Positions 35,310 through 40,568 of a stretch of 40,568 bases of DNA are shown piece after piece. Numbering within the stretch: position 1 is the first letter of the stretch; each line of letters opens with the position of its first letter. The stretch comes from an uncultured Gammaproteobacteria bacterium (GTDB lineage Bacteria > Pseudomonadota > Gammaproteobacteria > SZUA-229): contig CAJXZZ010000019.1 in NCBI GenBank assembly GCA_913065105.1, positions 1 to 40,568 on the forward strand, written 5' to 3'. A program made the position numbers and the translations under genes. The notes under the pieces are model-generated. The model had not been told where the DNA came from. It was given only the letters and a program-made list of their open reading frames with translations, and did no database searches.

Positions 35310-36605
35310 ATGCGAATATCTTTTACTTTGAGAAAATATTTCAACTTGCTAGTAATGACCGCTTGTTTTTATACGTCGCATGCTGGAGGTGAGTTATTAC
35401 CAACACCATTGTCTTTATCTAAAGCGCTGTCGTATGCAGATACAGACCACCCGGATTTATTGCTTGCGGATGCTGAACTGGCTTACGCTGTTTCCAGAAA
35501 GTTAGAAGTTGAAAGTAGCAACGATGTTGATGTTTATTTTGAAATTGCGCCTTACACTTCAAAACCAACGACAAATGATCATTTCTTGAATGACAGCTAC
35601 ATTCGATTTTCAGTGACGAAGACGCTGTATGATTTTGGTTACAGCGATTCTCTTGAAGTATCTGGCGACGAAGCAGTTTTAAGTCAGGAGTTTATCGCAT
35701 CAGATACGCGAAATAAAAACTACCTAAAGATTATGCGACTTTATTTCGATGTTCTGCTCGCAGACTTACATTTTTCTGCCATAGATGAAGAGATGACAAC
35801 CCTCTATGTGAAATATGACAAACTTAGTGATCGCAAGTCACTGGACATGGTTTCTGATGTAGCAGTGGCAGAAGCAGAAAGTATCTACCGCGAAGCTGCA
35901 GACCGTCGCAAACTGGCCGAGCTGGAACAGCAAGAGGGCCGTCAACGTCTTGCTATTGCTTTAAATCGTCCTGATGATATTCCTGGTGAACTAATTCGAC
36001 CGGATTTGCCAGAGCTTAATCAACCGATTCCTGAAGCAGAGTCTTTACTTGATGACGCAATAAATAATAACCTGATGCTTACGGCTTTAGAGCACGCGGT
36101 ATTGGCTGATAAAGCAGCATTAAAAGCCACGCAACAGCAATTTGGTCCAACTCTTGCGGCCGGACTGGAAATGAATGAGTATGAGCGTAGGCTCCCGGGT
36201 CGCAGTAATGCCAGTGTTGGCGTCACATTACGTATCCCTATTACTAACGGTGGTCGGTCACTGGCCGAAACAGCACGAGCGACAGCGCAGCTGTCGATCT
36301 CACAGGCCAAGTATGATCAGGCGAAATACTCACTCAGGCAAAAACTGTTTAACCTAATCAGGCGTCTGCAATTATTGAAATATAAACGTACCACCGATGA
36401 ATTACGCCTTAACAGTACTGCGCTCACAATGGAAAAAAGTCGGGCACGTTACGAGCTGGAGATACAGACCACACTGGGCAATACCATGGCAAAATATACG
36501 CTAGCGGAATGGTTGTCAGCAAAAAATGATTTCGATATGGCTACCACATGGGCGCAGATTGAAATATTAAGCGGAAAAAAGCTTTATCAAGACCGGAAAC
36601 ATTAA
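35310..36605 (+). CDS. TolC-family outer-membrane channel protein
   Basis: A 431-residue protein with a Sec signal peptide (FTLRKYFNLLVMTACFYTS, cleavage near SHAGG) and two TolC-type alpha-helical repeats. Supporting segments: LSLSKALSYADTDHPDLLLA, YIRFSVTKTLYDFGYSD, LAELEQQEGRQRLAIALNRP, GVTLRIPITNGG and ETARATAQLSISQAKYDQAK. The start is uncertain: an in-frame TTG at 35292 overlaps the upstream TGA and would add six residues; the ATG at 35310 gives a more standard signal peptide. It forms the outer-membrane exit of a tripartite export or efflux complex together with the adaptor that follows (4-nt gap). Confidence 0.9.
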   Translation: MRISFTLRKYFNLLVMTACFYTSHAGGELLPTPLSLSKALSYADTDHPDLLLADAELAYAVSRKLEVESSNDVDVYFEIAPYTSKPTTNDHFLNDSYIRFSVTKTLYDFGYSDSLEVSGDEAVLSQEFIASDTRNKNYLKIMRLYFDVLLADLHFSAIDEEMTTLYVKYDKLSDRKSLDMVSDVAVAEAESIYREAADRRKLAELEQQEGRQRLAIALNRPDDIPGELIRPDLPELNQPIPEAESLLDDAINNNLMLTALEHAVLADKAALKATQQQFGPTLAAGLEMNEYERRLPGRSNASVGVTLRIPITNGGRSLAETARATAQLSISQAKYDQAKYSLRQKLFNLIRRLQLLKYKRTTDELRLNSTALTMEKSRARYELEIQTTLGNTMAKYTLAEWLSAKNDFDMATTWAQIEILSGKKLYQDRKH

Positions 36606-36609
36606 TCTT

Positions 36610-37389
36610 ATGAAACACATATACCGACTTTTACTCCTGATTCCTTCTTGTCTCGGCAATTTCGCATATGCGACTGATTATGATGCGACCATCGAATTTC
36701 CACCCCCTTATGAACTCAGTTTGCCGGTGTCAGGTGTTATAAAAACGTTGAAAGTGACAGCGGGCCAACGCATTACTAAAGGCGATGAAATACTTGCGCT
36801 GGACTCGACTCCATTCAGATCCGCCATAACCTACGCACAGTCACGTATAACCGTTCAGCAGACAGTATTAACAGAATCACAGCGTGATTTTAAGCAACAG
36901 CAGGAACTGTATGATCGTACGGTACTTGCACTGGTCGAGCTGGAAAATGCTGAACTCAGGGTGAAGCGGGATAGGGCGGCTTTGGATGTTGCACAGGCAC
37001 AGCTTGCTGATGCCGAGTATGCCTTTTCTTATAGTAAATTAGTCGCCCCTTTTGATGCGCTAGTACTGTCAGTGCATGCCAACCAGGGGCAGTCGATTAA
37101 TAATGCGTTGCAAAGCAAACCACTGGTATTACTGGCCAGGCAAGGGCATTACCAGGCTCGGTTTCTTGTATCGGGCGATGAATTAGAAAAATTCAAGATT
37201 GATCAGCCGGTTACAGTAAAAAGTATGGGTAAGCAATACCAGGGCAAGATAACAAGCATCAATTATCAACCGCTCGCTGAGGATATCGGCAAAGATAAAC
37301 GATTTATGATGGCAGCCGAGTTTATTTCTCAAGATGCAACAATGCCAATCAGCCATGAAGCCAGTGTACATATAGCAGACGTTTATTAA
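36610..37389 (+). CDS. HlyD/RND-type periplasmic adaptor (membrane fusion protein), short form
   Basis: A 259-residue exported protein with an N-terminal signal peptide (about 1-21, LLLLIPSCLGNFAYA). The split lipoyl (biotinyl-like) domain reads LPVSGVIKTLKVTAGQRITK and GDEILALDSTPF. A coiled-coil hairpin covers about 65-135, and the second lipoyl half is YSKLVAPFDALVLSVHANQG. A beta-barrel follows (ARFLVSGDELEKFKIDQPVT). It lacks the extended membrane-proximal domain of full adaptors (about 350-400 residues). No RND, ABC or MFS pump gene follows, so the inner-membrane partner is unknown. No terminator is clearly visible after it. Confidence 0.87.
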   Translation: MKHIYRLLLLIPSCLGNFAYATDYDATIEFPPPYELSLPVSGVIKTLKVTAGQRITKGDEILALDSTPFRSAITYAQSRITVQQTVLTESQRDFKQQQELYDRTVLALVELENAELRVKRDRAALDVAQAQLADAEYAFSYSKLVAPFDALVLSVHANQGQSINNALQSKPLVLLARQGHYQARFLVSGDELEKFKIDQPVTVKSMGKQYQGKITSINYQPLAEDIGKDKRFMMAAEFISQDATMPISHEASVHIADVY

Positions 37390-37945
37390 AATTAAAAATG
37401 TAGCTACAAAGTAGTATTCTGTGTATTTTAACGACAAATTAATGGAAAAAGTAATTAAGTAATTAAGCAATTGATTATATTTAATTAATTTCTATTTCCG
37501 AGTCTGATGAGTTCAATGGCAGCAAATTTGGATACCCACAGACTGTTACGATGAGTAAAACCATATAGATGGGGTAGTAATAGTCGCTTACACGGAGATA
37601 GGGGATAATCTTTTCTGGCATACACATGTGTGTGTGCCCACTGCATAGGGGTTTTATACGTGGTGGGACTGAAGAAACTTCAGTTCTAACCCTTATATCA
37701 GTTGAGATCACAGTTTAAAATACGCTGTTTATAAAATGCTTGAAAATATCTCCATCATTTTGTTGAAAACCCGACAGTTTCTTAATTATTAGTGTATCAT
37801 TTATTTAACTTTGAGCATTTTACTAGTGCTTATCGTTAATAAATGTCAGTTTGGGTTCTCCGGCTGAAAAAGAAATTCCAACTCGAAATTCTAATGTTGC
37901 ATATTAATTATGTGATGATGTTATTTATATGCAGGATGTATGTAG
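37390..37945. other. 556-bp intergenic region without a recognised gene
   Basis: The first 100 bp are very AT-rich with repeated TAATTAAG. A 7-bp perfect hairpin ACTGAAG-AAA-CTTCAGT lies at 37668-37684 but has no T-tract. A 76-codon GTG-start minus-strand frame (37481-37711) has no ribosome-binding site and no family resemblance. I saw no known riboswitch core. The region ends with AGGA (37933-37936), 9 nt before the next gene. Confidence 0.5.
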
Positions 37946-39652
37946 ATGAGAAATACTATGAAATCTTTTGAACATGCTAAAAAGCTGACCGTAACACTGG
38001 TTTGTTTGCTAACTATATCCAGTTTAACCGGGTGTGATCCTGGGCAACCTGAAGCAATTTCTGGTTTTACTGCCTCAGGGGCTGTTGCACCATTAAGCCA
38101 GGCTGAATTCAACGCTCTTTCCCCAGAAGATCAATACCAGGTTGCGAGTAAATTATACGGAACACTTTTCCGTGGAATTTCAGCTGAAGATTTTTATAAT
38201 CTTGATGCCGGTGTTGGGGTTTTATCGCCCAAAAGCACTACCTTTATAACCGATACAAAAAAAGCATTAAGTACCAGTCTATCTGTCTCTGAATTATCGG
38301 CTGCGAATACCTTGATAGAAGGTCTGGATAGTGAAGGTAATGCAGTTGAGGATGATGCAAAATATTCATTTGATTTTGATCCTGATGCAAATGAAAATGA
38401 AAAACCGATGCAGCTACCATTGGCTCGCATCAAGGAATATCCAATCAGTCGTGATCTATATGTACAGTGGATGGCTTACTTTCTAAGTAATACCATCATG
38501 TTTTCTCCAGGATTTGAAATGGAGAGTACGGATGCAGTAGACGCGCAAAATATGAACCGGTTTTTAATAACAAAAATTACGGATGAGGCAACGGTAAGAG
38601 ATGTTATTCGCGCAAATTTACCATCATTAGCACGATGGAGGATTTCACGTTCTTCTGAAAATCATGCTCTAGAAGCTTATGAACTTTATCTGGGTTTATT
38701 TGAAACAGAAGAAGATTCAGTAAAAGGTGGTATTGCCTGTAAAGATTTTTATCTATCGGATGAAGATTCTGGTTACGTGATAAGTACGACCAGCTCGCCG
38801 AATATTGAACCGCAACTCATTCTCGATTCATATTTTATAACAACCTGTGAAGATCTGTATGATGTTGTTGCAGGTCATCCGTTGGTAATGCCTCGAGCAA
38901 CTGAAGTGCTGGTTAATTATTTATTTTCTGGTCGCTCACGAGAAGACAGGGTTAATATTATTAATTCTATAGTGAGTAGTGGTGCAGAGACATTTGAAGA
39001 TATATTTACAGCGATGATCTTTTCGAAAGAGTATTTATTGAATACTGAACGACCCAGGTCGTTTGAAGAAAGCCTGATGCCTTTACTGGATTCATTAAAA
39101 TGGGATCCCGCAGCGACAAATAGTTCGGTTGATGAACGAATTTTTGAATTTATGGCATCCGGTTCAGAGAACCCGACTAATCGTGGAAATGTTCTATATC
39201 TGGGCAATAAAGGCTGGCATACCATGGCTTTAAAGATTGGTCGATTACCTGATGTACCTCTAGATGCATTAAGTTTTGCCAATTATCATAAAGGTGTGCG
39301 TGAGCAACTGTTAATGAACGTAGGAAGTTATCGTGGCAGTGTGTTAGATATTCCTGGTTTGATTTATAACGGTGACGGTGGAACTGGAGATGAAAGTCTA
39401 CGTAATGTGGTGGCGCAGTTGAGCTTAACTGATTATGTAAATTTCCTGTTTTTAAATACCTTACAAAGAAAAGCAAATACTGTAGAAGTTGATGCTTTGA
39501 TTGCCATCTTTGATGGCAATGGGCATCTCATCTTTGATGCAATTAGCGGAGAGCAAGTTATTAGATCTAGTCGTCATGATGACATCGCTGCAATTACCTT
39601 TGACTACATTTCCAGATTGCCTGAATTTTATTACTTCAAGGCAATAAATTAA
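37946..39652 (+). CDS. Hypothetical lipoprotein paired with a DUF1501-type gene
   Basis: A 568-residue predicted lipoprotein: signal peptide ending in lipobox LTGC, Cys30. Asp at +2 would favour inner-membrane retention under the E. coli sorting rule. The mature region begins with a Ser/Ala-rich stretch and SQAEFNALSPEDQYQVASKL. Later segments such as MPRATEVLVNYLFSGRS, EDIFTAMIFSKEYLLNTERP and YVNFLFLNTLQRKANTVEVD resemble helical parts of DUF1800/DUF1592-like proteins that commonly sit beside DUF1501 genes, but I cannot assign the family. AGGA is 9 nt upstream of the ATG; an ATG four codons later is an alternative start. Twelve nt separate it from the next gene, so they form an operon. Confidence 0.8.
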   Translation: MRNTMKSFEHAKKLTVTLVCLLTISSLTGCDPGQPEAISGFTASGAVAPLSQAEFNALSPEDQYQVASKLYGTLFRGISAEDFYNLDAGVGVLSPKSTTFITDTKKALSTSLSVSELSAANTLIEGLDSEGNAVEDDAKYSFDFDPDANENEKPMQLPLARIKEYPISRDLYVQWMAYFLSNTIMFSPGFEMESTDAVDAQNMNRFLITKITDEATVRDVIRANLPSLARWRISRSSENHALEAYELYLGLFETEEDSVKGGIACKDFYLSDEDSGYVISTTSSPNIEPQLILDSYFITTCEDLYDVVAGHPLVMPRATEVLVNYLFSGRSREDRVNIINSIVSSGAETFEDIFTAMIFSKEYLLNTERPRSFEESLMPLLDSLKWDPAATNSSVDERIFEFMASGSENPTNRGNVLYLGNKGWHTMALKIGRLPDVPLDALSFANYHKGVREQLLMNVGSYRGSVLDIPGLIYNGDGGTGDESLRNVVAQLSLTDYVNFLFLNTLQRKANTVEVDALIAIFDGNGHLIFDAISGEQVIRSSRHDDIAAITFDYISRLPEFYYFKAIN

Positions 39653-39663
39653 AGGAACTAACT

Positions 39664-40265
39664 ATGAATAAAAGAAACTTTCTTAAAAGTGTCGCAGCAC
39701 TAGGTGGCTCTGCACTTTTACCATCTTCATTAAACCCGCTAGCAATGTATAAAACGGCTAGTGCAGCCGTTGACTATTCTGCAGCAACTGTTGTTGCTCC
39801 TGACGTTATGCCGCAGGTGATAAATATATTTTTGTACGGCGGCCCATCTGAGTTATCGGGTAACCTGACAAATATGGCCGGTCCTGACGGTATTGAAGCA
39901 AATTCGCAGAATTCGTATGCTACTGCTTTTGGCGGTAATATTTTGGAATTTGACAATGATGGTACCGGTGGAAATGGATTTATTACTAAAAATGGTTTTT
40001 GGCGAGGAACTCAACGCACACCAGGTCAAGGTAATGTCCATTTAGATGTTAGTGGTGCAGGTGGTCGTGCCATGCAGTTTATGCTTGATAATAGTTATAT
40101 GTCTGTTTACCGTACGTTGATGAAGAGGCTTGATGGCACACGTTCCCATCGTGAAAGTCTGTTGCAGAGTTTCAAAGGATCTTTAGACATTGAAGGAAGT
40201 CCAGGGGTAGGAACCAGAATTGCGGCAACATTGTATCAGCATCGTGCGCAGTTTGAAGGTCTAAC
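39664..40265 (+). CDS. DUF1501-type exported protein, 3' end missing (contig end)
   Basis: About 200 residues of a probable DUF1501 family protein. The N-terminus NKRNFLKSVAALGGSALLPS is a Tat-like signal with Lys-Arg in place of the twin arginine. The mature segment VINIFLYGGPSELSGNLTNM fits the start of the DUF1501 (sulfatase-like) fold, whose members are exported and usually pair with DUF1800-type partners. AAGGAAC precedes the ATG. Genomic sequence ends at about 40265; the frame continuing to 40332 is read from adapter sequence and its last 22 residues are not real. The function of this family is unknown. Confidence 0.8.
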
Positions 40266-40568
40266 AGATCGGAAGAGCACACGTCTGAACTCCAGTCACG
40301 TGGCCTTATCTCGTATGCCGTCTTCTGCTTGAAAAAAAAAAAACACAAACAAAAAAAAAAAAAAAATAATAATAATAAAAACATAAATACATGTAACTAC
40401 TTGCCTTCTCAGCCATAATGAGACGCAACACAGACCATACATACACCACCTGTACACCCACATACCTAGACTTTTTATATACTCATTGCTTCTCACTATT
40501 CCTCATATACATACTATATTAACACAATCAACCTTTATAACACAAATACTAATCACCTTTGCTACTAT
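40266..40568. other. Non-genomic contig end: Illumina adapter, poly-A and low-quality tail
   Basis: 40266-40331 match the indexed TruSeq read-1 adapter: AGATCGGAAGAGCACACGTC, then the segment ending TCCAGTCAC, an index reading GTGGCC, and the flow-cell end ATGCCGTCTTCTGCTTG. A run of A follows from 40332 and the remainder is A/C-rich low-complexity sequence typical of reads running past the fragment end. Frames over this region give the database-contaminant peptides RKSTRLNSSH and YEIRPRDWSSDVCSSD. Nothing right of 40265 should be annotated as biology. Confidence 0.97.

Noticed and set aside
37668-37684. Hairpin ACTGAAG-AAA-CTTCAGT as a terminator
   Set aside because: No T-tract on either side and located 280 bp after the nearest upstream gene.
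37481-37711. 76-codon minus-strand ORF in the intergenic gap
   Set aside because: GTG start, no ribosome-binding site, no recognisable domain and atypical composition; probably chance.
40172-40496. Minus-strand ORFs of 66-70 codons rich in Phe near the right end
   Set aside because: They translate the Illumina adapter and poly-A run; not genomic.

Overview
The window is an AT-rich stretch of a Gram-negative chromosome. It carries two-partner secretion, a type VI secretion system (T6SS), TssJ-type and other lipoproteins, a TolC/HlyD pair and an ExbB/ExbD/TonB set. The protein families look gammaproteobacterial, possibly marine, but there is no rRNA or other phylogenetic marker, so the lineage is an inference. 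No tRNA, rRNA, CRISPR array, insertion sequence or integrase was recognised.

Layout. (1) 1-5470, plus strand: the C-terminal 1,116 residues of a giant repetitive adhesin-like exoprotein (TpsA type), then its probable outer-membrane transporter (TpsB, FhaC/ShlB family). (2) 5672-16870, minus strand: T6SS operon read as tssA, tssB, tssC, a newly noted 49-codon ORF, a second tssC paralogue (impD type), tssE, tssF, tssG, clpV (tssH). (3) 16871-17233: divergent promoter region. It has a near-consensus sigma70 promoter for the tssA operon whose spacer contains a 12-bp perfect palindrome. (4) 17234-29915, plus strand: fha (tagH), tssJ, tssK, tssL, tssM, tagF, pppA, ppkA and a 75-residue orphan. (5) 30038-32745, plus strand: exbB, exbD, exbD and an AgmX/TonB-like protein. 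(6) 32826-34478, minus strand: a membrane-bound winged-helix regulator of the CadC type with TPRs. (7) 34648-37389, plus strand: thioredoxin-fold protein, TolC-type channel, short HlyD-type adaptor. (8) 37946-40265, plus strand: a lipoprotein and a truncated DUF1501-type exported protein. (9) 40266-40568 is not genomic: it is an Illumina adapter, a poly-A run and low-quality sequence.

How it works together. The two divergent operons encode a nearly complete T6SS: sheath (TssB, TssC and a TssC paralogue), baseplate (TssE, F, G, K and TssA), membrane complex (TssJ, L, M), recycling ATPase (ClpV), and a threonine-phosphorylation switch (PpkA kinase, PppA phosphatase, Fha reader, TagF). The tube, spike and effector genes (Hcp, VgrG, PAAR) are absent and must lie elsewhere. 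A short D-x-T motif occurs five times in the PpkA N-terminus and twice in the TssL N-terminus. These are the likely phosphothreonine docking sites for Fha.

Points most worth a second look: the D-x-T array; the 49-codon ORF with an HELAH motif coupled to the second tssC; the roughly 68-nt hairpin after tssC; the palindromic operator candidate; an ExbD whose motor aspartate is replaced by asparagine; and the adapter-contaminated right end.
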